Counted from the first letter of the stretch, positions 8,929 to 17,222 are shown. The stretch is DNA of 64,000 nt from an uncultured Caryophanales bacterium (GCA_905206805.1 CAJLIR010000005.1:1-64000), one strand, 5' to 3'. Numbers and translations: made by a program. The notes: generated by a model from the sequence alone, not told the origin.

Positions 8929-8957
8929 TTTACTTTTTATTTTATTTAGTATATAAT
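8929..8957 (+). promoter_or_regulatory. Promoter of the XRE regulator
   Basis: TTTACT (8929-8934), 17-bp spacer, TATAAT (8952-8957), with the start codon at 8983 and GGAG at 8970. It is back-to-back with the minus-strand promoter and shares the operator region. Confidence 0.65.
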
Positions 8958-8982
8958 TAACTTATCAATGGAGCGTGATTGT

Positions 8983-9483
8983 ATGTTAAAAAAAGAAGAA
9001 ACCATTGCAGAATTAGTAAAAGTTGCTAGAAAAGAAAAAAAGATTTCAGCAAGAAAACTAGCCTCTTTAGTGGGAGTTAGTCATACTGAAATAAATAATA
9101 TCGAAAGTGGCTTTAGAGTAAAACCATCTATTCTAGTTCTTAAAGGTTTTGAAAAATATTTAGATATTCCATTTAAGAAAACTGCTAAACTTGCAGGATA
9201 TTCTAATGAAACAATAAAATATGGTGATGATGAAATTATTGTTAGTTATGAAATGTATGATAAAAAACTAAATGAATATAAAGAAGAAATAAAACATATG
9301 GAATATATAATTGATCTAAAAAGACATATAGCAATGGATACTAGTGAATACTTTAAAGAAATACATAACTATTTAAATAAACAAGATAATATAGATAAAT
9401 CATTATTAGATAAAGCTGATTCTATTGAAAGATATTTATCTGAAATAGAAAAGAAATACGAAAGTATTTTAAAAGAAAAATAA
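8983..9483 (+). CDS. XRE-family transcriptional regulator of the mobile element
   Basis: 166 residues. N-terminal HTH_XRE (KKEETIAELVKVARKEKKISARKLASLVGVSHTEINNIESG in outline) followed by a long helical, probably dimerising C-terminal half. Start at ATG 8983, nine bases after GGAG; the upstream ATG at 8968 lies before this site. Divergent from the replication-like genes with two facing promoters and a palindrome, the usual layout of an element repressor controlling its own operon. Confidence 0.8.
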   Translation: MLKKEETIAELVKVARKEKKISARKLASLVGVSHTEINNIESGFRVKPSILVLKGFEKYLDIPFKKTAKLAGYSNETIKYGDDEIIVSYEMYDKKLNEYKEEIKHMEYIIDLKRHIAMDTSEYFKEIHNYLNKQDNIDKSLLDKADSIERYLSEIEKKYESILKEK

Positions 9484-9510
9484 CCTTTTCATTTTTGATT
9501 AGGTTATTTT
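9480..9510 (+). terminator. Terminator of the XRE gene
   Basis: AATAACCT and AGGTTATTTT flank a 14-base loop right at the stop codon. Confidence 0.6.
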
Positions 9511-9516
9511 CATATT

Positions 9517-9580
9517 AAAGAATACGGGACACGTTTTGTGAGTTTACTCATGAAAGTGGTGATAGTATTCTTTCTTTTTT
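9517..9580 (+). other. Structured stretch ending in a T run
   Basis: AAAGAATAC at 9517 pairs with GTATTCTTT at 9565 and is followed by TTTTTT. Two small hairpins (CAC/GTG and GAG/CTC) can form inside. It may be a small RNA or part of the transfer origin region. Confidence 0.35.
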
Positions 9581-9594
9581 ATAAAATAAAAAAG

Positions 9595-9723
9595 GCAACA
9601 TATTTACTTACGATTAGTTTGTAATATGTTGCTTTAGGGATTCCAAAGGGATTTTTCCTTGGCACACACCGTTATTGGCTTTGCCAATATCGTAGTGTGT
9701 TACTATCTTGTCTTAAAGATAGT
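9595..9723 (+). other. oriT of MobV type
   Basis: Position 9693-9702 reads TAGTGTGTTA, the core at which MobV relaxases (pMV158 MobM type) nick as TAGTGTG/TTA; the nick would fall between 9699 and 9700. The core forms the right arm of a hairpin (CACACAC at 9663 with GTGTG at 9695, and ATTGGC/GCCAAT inside). It is followed by ACTATCTT/AAGATAGT and preceded by a 10-bp inverted repeat, GCAACATATT at 9595 with its complement at 9623. The matching MobV relaxase is encoded at 13868-15160. Confidence 0.75.
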
Positions 9724-9748
9724 TTTAACAAAATTAGTAATCTATTTT

Positions 9749-10366
9749 TTATCCTTCATCATGATATAAATATTCTTCAGGTATATCAGGATACCCACTT
9801 ATATAATAATTAAAAATATCATTCATTATTTGTACACATATATTAAATGATTTATCATCAATTAGATTTTTATTAAGATAATCATTGCTTAATTGATTTT
9901 TAATTTGATTATATAAATTTTCATAATTATTATCAGTAATATTTTCAATTTCACGAATTGATGGTACTAACTCTGATAATTTATTCATTTCTAATTCTAT
10001 TTTATTATCTACAAGTTTTTCAATTGTTTCTAATAATTCATATAAAGAGATTGCTAAATAATATGCTGAACACTCATCATTTGAAGTTTGTTCATATTTC
10101 ATTAAATATTGTTTTAATTCTTCTATAGAATAATTTGATACATTATTTTCTTCAAGCATTTTACAACAAGGAGAATCTAAAATATAACCTTTTAAAGAAA
10201 TCTTATTAAGCTTTATTGTTCGCTCAATTTGATACATATCCTCGGATAATTCAACTAACTCATTTGCTTTAGTAATAAAATTAAACATTTTATTATTTAT
10301 ATCATCATGAATTTTATCTATATCCATATATGCTTCTAATATTTTAACACTCAAATTATTATCCAT
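9749..10366 (-). CDS. Hypothetical helical protein of the mobile element
   Basis: 205 residues, soluble, mainly helical, acidic. No recognised domain or catalytic motif. It lies 11 bases from the PLC-like gene and within the relaxase-to-oriT block, so it is probably co-transcribed mobile-element cargo or an accessory gene. Confidence 0.55.
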   Translation of the reverse strand: MDNNLSVKILEAYMDIDKIHDDINNKMFNFITKANELVELSEDMYQIERTIKLNKISLKGYILDSPCCKMLEENNVSNYSIEELKQYLMKYEQTSNDECSAYYLAISLYELLETIEKLVDNKIELEMNKLSELVPSIREIENITDNNYENLYNQIKNQLSNDYLNKNLIDDKSFNICVQIMNDIFNYYISGYPDIPEEYLYHDEG

Positions 10367-10377
10367 GATTAACTCCT

Positions 10378-10962
10378 TTATCTATATTTATTTATATTAT
10401 TCAAAATATATTTAATACATCCTGCATATAAGTCATTTAGAAAAATTTGATAATCGATTTTAAAATTCTCATCATATGTTATACTATCAATTTGATTGTT
10501 TGTATTATTAATATATGCTTTCAAATATTCTATATCAAACGAAATATCTTTGTATAATGGAATTTCGTTTATAATATCAATTTTTTCAAATTTATTAACC
10601 TTTTTATGTCTTAATAAGTACATATCATAACTATCAAAAAGATTGTGTTTAAAATTCTTATTATGTTCAATTCCAACTATATTTGTATGATAATAAGTAT
10701 CATTGTAATATTTATCCGTTAACAAATGAATTATATATCCAATTGAAATATCATCTTTCATATCAGGATATTTTTTTATAAATTCGTCCGCATTTGCTAG
10801 ATTTTTAGGATAAATATCTTCAAATTGAAAATGTGATAATCCATGATTACGCTCAATTGTTAAATCTGGTAATACACTACCTAGCATAATTGAATCATTA
10901 TCTAACTTTAACTCTTTATTCACCTCTTGAGCTATGCTCAAATGAATTTTATGACTAGGCAT
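10378..10962 (-). CDS. Zinc-dependent phospholipase C-like protein
   Basis: 194 residues. MPSHKIHLSIAQEV, MLGSVLPDLTIERNHGLSHF and IGYIIHLLTDKYY give the His/Asp metal-ligand pattern of the zinc-dependent phospholipase C (Zn_dep_PLPC) fold, which many bacterial proteins of unknown substrate share. There is no signal peptide, so it would act in the cytoplasm and a hydrolase on a non-lipid substrate is equally possible. It lies directly downstream of the large tail-anchored gene. Confidence 0.6.
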   Translation of the reverse strand: MPSHKIHLSIAQEVNKELKLDNDSIMLGSVLPDLTIERNHGLSHFQFEDIYPKNLANADEFIKKYPDMKDDISIGYIIHLLTDKYYNDTYYHTNIVGIEHNKNFKHNLFDSYDMYLLRHKKVNKFEKIDIINEIPLYKDISFDIEYLKAYINNTNNQIDSITYDENFKIDYQIFLNDLYAGCIKYILNNINKYR

Positions 10963-10973
10963 ACTATACCTCC

Positions 10974-13760
10974 TTATTTACAAATAAAATAAACGACCAT
11001 AAAAAGTGCACCTGCTATAAATCCAGTTATCAATGTTAAAATTAATGTATTAACAAATCCTCCAGATGAGGAACTACCATTTCCATTATTTGGTGATTTA
11101 GTTAAAGTTTTTACTTTAGGTTTATCTAAAGCTCGTTGTGCTTCTTTTTGTTGTTTAATAGCCATATTTTTTTCTTTAATTTGCTTTGCAATATTTATTT
11201 CCGAATCACTTCTTCTTGTAAAACTTACTGAATTATATTCAGGACCTTTAACAGATGTGATTTTAGAAGATTCAACGTTTTGTTTTTGTTGAGATTGTTC
11301 TCTTTTTATTTCAAAAGATTGTTTGAATGTCTCGTTTTGTTTTACTTCTTGAACTTGATTATTTCTTTCCATCCAACTCGATATAACACAATCAGAATTT
11401 ATTCCTCTTAATGTTTCATCTTTTTTTGTTTCCTTTGTTTCAAAATTATTTATCACAAACAATCTTTCTGATTCTTCAAACTTTGACTTTACTTCTGGAG
11501 ACATTTTACTTACTATATCATCACCAGATTTCGTAAATAGGAAAGCTGAATCAATTGTTCTATCTTGTTGCATTAATTGACTACATAAATCCACACAAGG
11601 AATATAAGAAGGATTTAATGTATAATAAAAACCATTTTGTTGTGCAAACTCACTTGAAAGTTTTTCAACAAAGCCTTCACTTAAAACTTGTCCGTATTTA
11701 CCAGGAGCAAAATGAACTTCTTTTTCTCCTTCAGAGGTAGCAACCTTATACATTAATCTTTCACCAATTTTTTCAGCTTGCTCAGGACTTTTTAGCATAT
11801 TAACTAATAAATGAAATGATTCGTGTATAGACACACCCATAGTAGAAACAATCTTTTCTTCAATGGTATTACCGCCAATTTTTTGAGGATTAATAACTAA
11901 TTTGCCATTAATAGAATCAGCTTGAATATCATTTTGATTTTTGTCAAAAGTAAATGTTATATTTTCAGGATTTATTAGTCCATTTAATTTTTGAAGTTTT
12001 TCAGGTGGAATCACTTGACCATATTGCTCATTAACTTTTGAAACTACAGGTGCAAGAAATGAAACCATAACTTGTTTAAAGAAGATTTCATCAGACATAT
12101 TAGGGTTATTTTTTCTCATTTCTTGAACTCTTGCTAATAATAACTGGCGTTGTTCTTGTACTTGTTTCATGTGCTCTTGAAATTTTGGTTCTGAAATATA
12201 TTTTTCTAACGCCTGACGGCTTGATAGTAAAGAAGTAGTAATTAATTCACTCATAGAATTTTCTAATTGTGGATTCATTTGAATTGTTTTAATTAAAGAC
12301 TGATGCGTAGGGATTAATCCACCACATGCAGTAGTTATTTGATTAATGTCTGTAATAATTCCCTTTTCCAATAAATTAGTTCTTAGTCTTTCTAAATTAC
12401 AATCAATTCCATCAGTTAATGACCAATAAGAAATACCCGATAAATTAACACCAGAATCATTAATGATTTTTGAAATATTTTCAATTTGCTTTCTTTTTAT
12501 ATCATAAACTTGTGAAAGTGTATAATCTGCATTTTCACCAAATACATGTAATATCTCACGACTTCCAAGTGACATATCAAATTCAGTAATTTGAATTTTC
12601 ATTCCCGTCATTTCTTGAAGTCTTTTAAAATCTGTAAAACATCTTTGAATTTTACCTAAATCTTCTGTAATAGTAATGTGCATTTGAGAACCTAATGTGT
12701 CGATTAAACCAGGTGAAAGAGACGTTATTGTTTGTAATGTTTCAAACACTTTTTTTCTTCTCTCATCATTTTCTAAAAATGGTTCATTATATAAATAACT
12801 TACTCCATCAGGTTTATGTTCTTTTGCATAATCAAATATTGACATTAGTTCTTGCATAGTAATGCCATATTTTGATTCCCATATATTATAATATTGTCCT
12901 TGTTCATTTTTATCAAAACTAACAATTTCGTTGAATAAATCAATAGCATTTATAGCAGGTTGCCCATTTAACTTATGTGCATTATTATATTCATTCACAA
13001 AGTCAATAGTATGTTTTACATAGTCACTCATTATAGCAATTATTTCTTCTTTAGGTTTTAATTTCCCATTTTTATCTTCAAATAAATGTGCATCTTCCTT
13101 AACTAATAAAGAATGGAATCTAACTTGTTTACCATTTTTTAATGCAAAATCTAAATCTCTTTTAGCTTTATAAAAATCAAACCTATATTCTGGCTCATTT
13201 GATTCATAAAAACTATTTACAACACTATATATTTTACCAGAGCCAACTAACATAGTATTAAATGATGAAAGATTATTATTTAAAACAACAAATTCATCAT
13301 ACATATTGCTTGATTTTATTTGATCTCTTTCTTGTGATACAAAATGATGGCTTAATATCAAAATATCTTTTGCTTTATCTGGATATAAAGACTCAATAGT
13401 TCTTCTTATACCTTGTATATCTCTATTACTTAAATATTGTTTTATATACGGAATATGTTCTTCCATAACACCAATATTTTTCAATTTGTTTTCTATATCT
13501 GTAATTGGATTTGCATTATGAAGTACCATTGTATTTTGATAAGATTCAAATACTTTTCTTTTTGCACTTTCAATATCCAATTCATTTAATGAAGTAATAT
13601 CTTGTTCATTAAATAAATGTTTAATTTGATCACAACCAGTAATAAATCTTATTAAATCATTTAAATTATTACATTGAATAATTTTTAATAAATCTATTTG
13701 TTCTGAACTAAAATAACCGCCTACATTGTTTGTTCCTACATTTAATAAATAATTATCCAT
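10974..13760 (-). CDS. GH10-like domain fused to a zincin-like domain with C-terminal membrane anchor
   Basis: 928 residues from ATG 13760, which has GGGAG eight bases upstream. Residues about 130-480 resemble glycoside hydrolase family 10: GKQVRFHSLL, the acid/base region DLFNEIV (Glu about 278), SQMHI, the nucleophile region ITEFDM (Glu about 393) and ISYWSLTD. Near residue 646 comes HESFH, a zincin-type HExxH in a helical context. The last 25 residues are a single hydrophobic segment after a Gly/Ser linker. No signal peptide is present, so the bulk should be cytoplasmic with a tail anchor, odd for a xylanase. The GH10 fold may have been reused. It lies between the relaxase and oriT blocks. 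Confidence 0.65.
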   Translation of the reverse strand: MDNYLLNVGTNNVGGYFSSEQIDLLKIIQCNNLNDLIRFITGCDQIKHLFNEQDITSLNELDIESAKRKVFESYQNTMVLHNANPITDIENKLKNIGVMEEHIPYIKQYLSNRDIQGIRRTIESLYPDKAKDILILSHHFVSQERDQIKSSNMYDEFVVLNNNLSSFNTMLVGSGKIYSVVNSFYESNEPEYRFDFYKAKRDLDFALKNGKQVRFHSLLVKEDAHLFEDKNGKLKPKEEIIAIMSDYVKHTIDFVNEYNNAHKLNGQPAINAIDLFNEIVSFDKNEQGQYYNIWESKYGITMQELMSIFDYAKEHKPDGVSYLYNEPFLENDERRKKVFETLQTITSLSPGLIDTLGSQMHITITEDLGKIQRCFTDFKRLQEMTGMKIQITEFDMSLGSREILHVFGENADYTLSQVYDIKRKQIENISKIINDSGVNLSGISYWSLTDGIDCNLERLRTNLLEKGIITDINQITTACGGLIPTHQSLIKTIQMNPQLENSMSELITTSLLSSRQALEKYISEPKFQEHMKQVQEQRQLLLARVQEMRKNNPNMSDEIFFKQVMVSFLAPVVSKVNEQYGQVIPPEKLQKLNGLINPENITFTFDKNQNDIQADSINGKLVINPQKIGGNTIEEKIVSTMGVSIHESFHLLVNMLKSPEQAEKIGERLMYKVATSEGEKEVHFAPGKYGQVLSEGFVEKLSSEFAQQNGFYYTLNPSYIPCVDLCSQLMQQDRTIDSAFLFTKSGDDIVSKMSPEVKSKFEESERLFVINNFETKETKKDETLRGINSDCVISSWMERNNQVQEVKQNETFKQSFEIKREQSQQKQNVESSKITSVKGPEYNSVSFTRRSDSEINIAKQIKEKNMAIKQQKEAQRALDKPKVKTLTKSPNNGNGSSSSGGFVNTLILTLITGFIAGALFMVVYFICK

Positions 13761-13867
13761 AACATCAACTCCCAATTCAAAGTCTATCCTATGTAAATAT
13801 TATAACACATTTTATCTTTCTTTTAATGAATTCATATGATTTATGTAAACATTTTAAATTTTTATTT

Positions 13868-15160
13868 TTATAAAATCATATCATTATCATCTTTATCTTT
13901 TTTATATTCACTATAATCTTTTATTCTAGATTTTAAATAATCAGGTGCTTCTACATAATCAAATAATTCATCTTGTTTAGTTGTACCTCTTGATATGCCA
14001 ACTACATCACTCATATCAAATTCTTTTTCATCATAACATTCTTGAACAATTTTAGCTGTTTCGTCTTTAGTATAATCATTTCCTCTTTGTAATAATTTTC
14101 TTAAAAATTTCCTTAATAATTCAAATAGATAATTTAATCTATAAATTAAACTATTATTTTCTTGTCTTAATTCTTTATTTTCTTTTTCTAATATATTTAC
14201 CTCTTTAGCATATTTTTTATTTTGTTTTTCTAGTGATTTATAACTATTAACATAATTTTCAACTTCATCAAATGTAGATTGTAATTTTGGTTGAATTTCT
14301 TTTATCTTTTTTGATTCATCAATAACTTTATTCATACTATCAAAAGTTTCTCTTTTTACTTTTACATATTCTTTATCAAAAATGGTATTTTTATTTGATT
14401 TCATATTTTCTTCTAATTCACTCATAGCACTATCAAATTTTTCATTTCTTACATTCAAACTATGATTTAATTTTTTAGTCATTTGTTTATATTGTTTGAT
14501 ATTAATATTTTGATTATCACTACCCTTAATACCTCTTTCTAAATCATAACCTTTATCTATTAATCTTTTATGGTACATATCTTGTAATTGCGATAAGTGT
14601 ATTTTATCTTTTATATATTCTTTTTTTGTTATAGTATATCTTTCAGTATTAGTCCTATTATCGAACTTCTTAACTAATGGAACAACAACGCAATGAATAT
14701 GTGGTGTTTTTTCATCCAAATGAACTACACTATGAAGAACTTGCTCTTTGGTGTATCCTAAATCATTATAAACAAATTCCATACATGTATTTGCCCAAAT
14801 TTTAATATCATCAATTGTCATTTCTTTAAAAAATTCAGAAGTTGCAGTAAATAATAATTCATCAGCAACTACATTTCTAGATTTATTAAGCATTTGATTA
14901 AAAGTCTTTTTTCTGTCAGCTCTTTCTGCTTTTTGTTTTTCTTCATGTTGTTTTCTATATTCATTTGTAAGGTTATAAAAACCCTTAACATATTTTTCTG
15001 TTAAGGGTACTAATTCAATATTATTTTTACTTAATTCTTGTTTTATATCAGGGTTAGAGTTATATGCTTTCTTTTCCCTTTTGTTATGTGAACCTATTTG
15101 CGCTAAATCAGGAATGGTCATAATAGGTTCACTTCTAAATATTGCATAATTTAAATTCAT
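13868..15160 (-). CDS. mobV: MobV-family relaxase (Mob_Pre)
   Basis: 430 residues. The N-terminal MobV motif I region (YAIFRSEPI...DLAQIGSHNKRE) and the metal-binding HLDEKTPHIHCVVVPL motif are diagnostic of the Mob_Pre/MobV relaxases; the second half is a long coiled coil. It would nick the oriT at 9699/9700 and lead the strand into a helper conjugation channel. Good ribosome-binding site (GAGAGGA) before 15160. Confidence 0.92.
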   Translation of the reverse strand: MNLNYAIFRSEPIMTIPDLAQIGSHNKREKKAYNSNPDIKQELSKNNIELVPLTEKYVKGFYNLTNEYRKQHEEKQKAERADRKKTFNQMLNKSRNVVADELLFTATSEFFKEMTIDDIKIWANTCMEFVYNDLGYTKEQVLHSVVHLDEKTPHIHCVVVPLVKKFDNRTNTERYTITKKEYIKDKIHLSQLQDMYHKRLIDKGYDLERGIKGSDNQNINIKQYKQMTKKLNHSLNVRNEKFDSAMSELEENMKSNKNTIFDKEYVKVKRETFDSMNKVIDESKKIKEIQPKLQSTFDEVENYVNSYKSLEKQNKKYAKEVNILEKENKELRQENNSLIYRLNYLFELLRKFLRKLLQRGNDYTKDETAKIVQECYDEKEFDMSDVVGISRGTTKQDELFDYVEAPDYLKSRIKDYSEYKKDKDDNDMIL

Positions 15161-15189
15161 ATATCATCCTCTCTTTCTATTTTGGCATA

Positions 15190-15218
15190 ATAAAAGATGT
15201 TCAGTGAACATCTTTTAT
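15190..15218 (-). terminator. Terminator of the retron operon
   Basis: Near-perfect palindrome of ATAAAAGATGTTCA around 15204 with a T-rich arm on the minus strand; it overlaps the stop codon of the reverse transcriptase gene. Confidence 0.8.
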
Positions 15219-16451
15219 ATCTCTATTTTTATTTAATAATTTTTGATAACATTTATTTATTTTTCGATTATCAGAAATATTTTTTATATTCCCTTTTTGA
15301 TAATTTAAATTTTTTTGTTTCTTATTTATTCCTTTCGGAAAATATTCATCATATTTATCAATAAATAAATTATATCGATCATGAACTCTACCTTCCACCA
15401 TCTGAATATGTTGATAATTTCCATAAAACTTAAGATATAAATTATATATCTTGTAATATTCATCAATAGAATTAATATTTTTAACTTTATGTTTCAAATA
15501 CTTATATTGAGTATGAAATTCAAAATGCTTATTATTAGCAACTCTTGTTTTATTACCATTTATATATACACCTGTAATTTTCTTTACAGATTCCTTTTTG
15601 TAGTTATGAACTTTTTGCCTTTTTATTAACATATCATTACCTTTTATAATACCAAATAACCTATCAATAAATGATTGAGAAATTTTTTTCTTACTACTAA
15701 ATACAACATCATCTACATATATAGACATTTGGATATCATTATCTCTTGATAAAACATATAAATAATTAAATAAACTATAATTTACAAGATAGGCAAGTGT
15801 AGAACTTTGTGATAATCCTTGTCCCAAACGATAAGTTCCATCATCTGATTTACAAGTTGATAAAACAGAATAAAGCATTGCTATGTCTGGTGATAAATTA
15901 AACTTATCTTTAAAAAATAAATATAATTTATATTTCGTAACAGATGGATAAAAGTCTTTTAAATCAATTGCAAAAACATATCTATTTCCTATATGAACTT
16001 GTGCATTAGTATGATAGGATCTTTGCTTTACCGCTGAATGCAAATAAGGAATAATACTTTTTTGTTTAACACCTCTCACTTTTTTATCCAACATAATATT
16101 CACTAAAATTTTATTAAACTTTTTTTGACTTTTCTTTAACCATTCTTGATTAATAGTAACAATTTTTCTATATCTCGTACTATCTTCACCAGTCGGTATT
16201 TTAACTACTCTTTCTGACTTTTCTTTTTCAATATTAAGAAATTCTTTATATTTTTCTTCTTTAGTAAGATTCTTTTTTGCCCATGTTTTTTCAATATAAA
16301 ACGTATCATAAAAATTATCTATTATTTTATCTAAACTTTTTAAATTTATCTCATCTGGAATTTTTAATATTTCTTTAATTATGGATGGTTTGGTCACACC
16401 ATAAAGTCTAGATTCTTGAATTTTTTGTTCTATCAGCTTATCCAAATCCAT
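15201..16451 (-). CDS. Retron-type reverse transcriptase
   Basis: 416 residues. Two retron hallmarks are visible: NAQVH at 149-153 (the NAxxH motif) directly before the first catalytic block FAIDLKDFYPSV (Asp163), and ITG at 292-294 (the VTG motif). The catalytic YVDD is at 245-248 and QGLSQSS (211-217) occupies the place of the usual QGAPTSP. Unlike most retrons the box reads YVDD, and SQ replaces SP. It would copy part of the adjacent ncRNA into msDNA. The gene overlaps the upstream small membrane-protein gene by 14 bases, with GAGGTG before its ATG. Confidence 0.85.
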   Translation of the reverse strand: MDLDKLIEQKIQESRLYGVTKPSIIKEILKIPDEINLKSLDKIIDNFYDTFYIEKTWAKKNLTKEEKYKEFLNIEKEKSERVVKIPTGEDSTRYRKIVTINQEWLKKSQKKFNKILVNIMLDKKVRGVKQKSIIPYLHSAVKQRSYHTNAQVHIGNRYVFAIDLKDFYPSVTKYKLYLFFKDKFNLSPDIAMLYSVLSTCKSDDGTYRLGQGLSQSSTLAYLVNYSLFNYLYVLSRDNDIQMSIYVDDVVFSSKKKISQSFIDRLFGIIKGNDMLIKRQKVHNYKKESVKKITGVYINGNKTRVANNKHFEFHTQYKYLKHKVKNINSIDEYYKIYNLYLKFYGNYQHIQMVEGRVHDRYNLFIDKYDEYFPKGINKKQKNLNYQKGNIKNISDNRKINKCYQKLLNKNRDIKDVH

Positions 16452-16686
16452 ATTTCACCTCATAAAAAACAAAAATTCTATTATTGCAAAAATAATAGAA
16501 TGACCCGTTCATAATTAATTCAACAATCTTAACAACGAATTCTAGAAATGTTTGATTAGTAAATAATTTTACTAATTGAATTACAATAAGAACTACTAAA
16601 AAGTCTTCTTTTGAAAAACTATTTACAAAACTGAACTTCCTGCCAGTTTTTTTGTTCTCATAGACAATTCTATTTTTGTTATCCAT
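16438..16686 (-). CDS. Small membrane protein coupled to the retron RT (candidate effector)
   Basis: 82 residues: a polar N-terminus (MDNKNRIVYENKKTGRKF), then two hydrophobic stretches (about 30-42 and 47-66). It has a strong GAGGAGG ribosome-binding site and overlaps the RT start. It lies between the ncRNA candidate and the RT. Retrons commonly encode a toxic effector, and two-helix membrane effectors are known in some retron types, so this is the likely effector by position. The sequence itself matches no family I recognise. Confidence 0.6.
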   Translation of the reverse strand: MDNKNRIVYENKKTGRKFSFVNSFSKEDFLVVLIVIQLVKLFTNQTFLEFVVKIVELIMNGSFYYFCNNRIFVFYEVKYGFG

Positions 16687-16699
16687 ACTTTTTCCTCCT

Positions 16700-16934
16700 C
16701 TAATAATATATTACTAGAGGCCTCATTGACTAAATTGATTGTCAATAGAACAGGCCATCTAGCTATACCATAGTAATATGGGATAGCAACTTATTGAGGT
16801 CATTATATTAGTAGTTATCACATTATTAGTTGCATTCCTACTAACGCTCCCCAATTTAAGGACAGCCATAATAATAGCCAAATAATTGCGAATACTCTAA
16901 ATGAATACCGAGTAAATCAATGAGCTTCGTTGTA
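16700..16934 (-). ncRNA. Candidate retron ncRNA (msr-msd)
   Basis: A 235-base non-coding leader between a consensus promoter and the retron genes. It can fold into several stable hairpins: GGTATTC/GAGTATTC at about 16889-16910; GCGTT/AATGC at 16832-16846; GCAACT/AGTTGC spanning 16786-16834; GCTAT-CCATA/TATGG-ATAGC at 16762-16787; and GGCCT-ATTGAC/GTCAAT-AGGCC at 16718-16756. CTCATTGA near its 5' end (16924-16917) complements TCAATGAG (16729-16722) near the 3' end, a possible a1/a2 pair. Exact msr/msd borders are not determined. Confidence 0.65.
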
Positions 16935-16940
16935 ATTAAT

Positions 16941-16969
16941 ATTATATACCTATTTAATTATTAAATCAA
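16941..16969 (-). promoter_or_regulatory. Promoter of the retron operon
   Basis: Minus strand: TTGATT (16969-16964), 17-bp spacer, perfect TATAAT (16946-16941). The predicted transcript starts near 16934, about 250 bases before the first coding start. Confidence 0.75.
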
Positions 16970-17070
16970 CGCTTTAACCATAATTTTCAAATATAAAAGT
17001 ACTTAATTATAAGTACCTTAAATTCTTGTATTTACTAACATTTATAGTCATTTCTTGATTTTTGGATTTT

Positions 17071-17118
17071 TCAGTATCCTCCATGTCCTGCATCTATAAC
17101 AATTTTTAAATCTTTCAT
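17071..17118 (-). pseudogene. N-acetylmuramoyl-L-alanine amidase, 5' fragment
   Basis: From ATG 17118, with AGGAGGT upstream, the frame reads MKDLKIVIDAGHGGY and stops at 17071. MKDLKIVIDAGHGG is the standard start of an Amidase_3 protein. The rest of the gene resumes at 6047 (HGGDDPGAS...) beyond the 11-kb element, in frame when joined at the His codon. Confidence 0.9.
17081..17086. other. Right attachment junction of the 11-kb element
   Basis: CCATGT matching 6043-6048, inside the amidase GHGG codons. Element sequence lies to its left, amidase start to its right. Confidence 0.75.
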
Positions 17119-17192
17119 AAATTACCTCCTAAATAATTTTATGATTTACTTTAATAAATGTGCCCACATACAAGAATATTTTAGACTATTAA

Positions 17193-17222
17193 AAAAATCA
17201 AAAAATAAATTTTGATTTTTAC
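17193..17222 (-). terminator. Terminator of the htrA-like gene
   Basis: Minus-strand AAAATCAAAA/TTTTTGATTTT hairpin with T run at the stop codon of the protease gene. Confidence 0.65.

Larger units (their letters stand above)
6045..17085. mobile_element. 11-kb integrative mobilizable element inserted in an amidase gene
   Basis: The element lies between the two halves of one amidase frame, joined at the His codon of the GHGG motif. It contains a serine recombinase at its left end, a small ORF next to it, replication-like HTH genes, an XRE regulator with promoters, a MobV-type oriT and relaxase, and cargo (PLC-like, GH10-like and retron). It has no type IV secretion genes, so it would be mobilised in trans. 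Boundaries are set by the shared CCATGT at 6043-6048 and 17081-17086 (plus strand). Confidence 0.85.

Noticed and set aside
11555..11740. Plus-strand ORF inside the GH10-like gene
   Set aside because: Shadow of the minus-strand coding frame; no ribosome-binding site and no recognisable protein. Other opposite-strand ORFs (787, 3000, 4068, 5479, 17727, 20662, 24205, 40821, 43685, 47079, 55939, 60644, 61921) were rejected in the same way.
16700..16934. Diversity-generating retroelement template/variable repeat next to the RT
   Set aside because: No adenine-substituted near-repeat pair was found near the RT, no target gene is adjacent, and the RT carries retron motifs (NAxxH, ITG).
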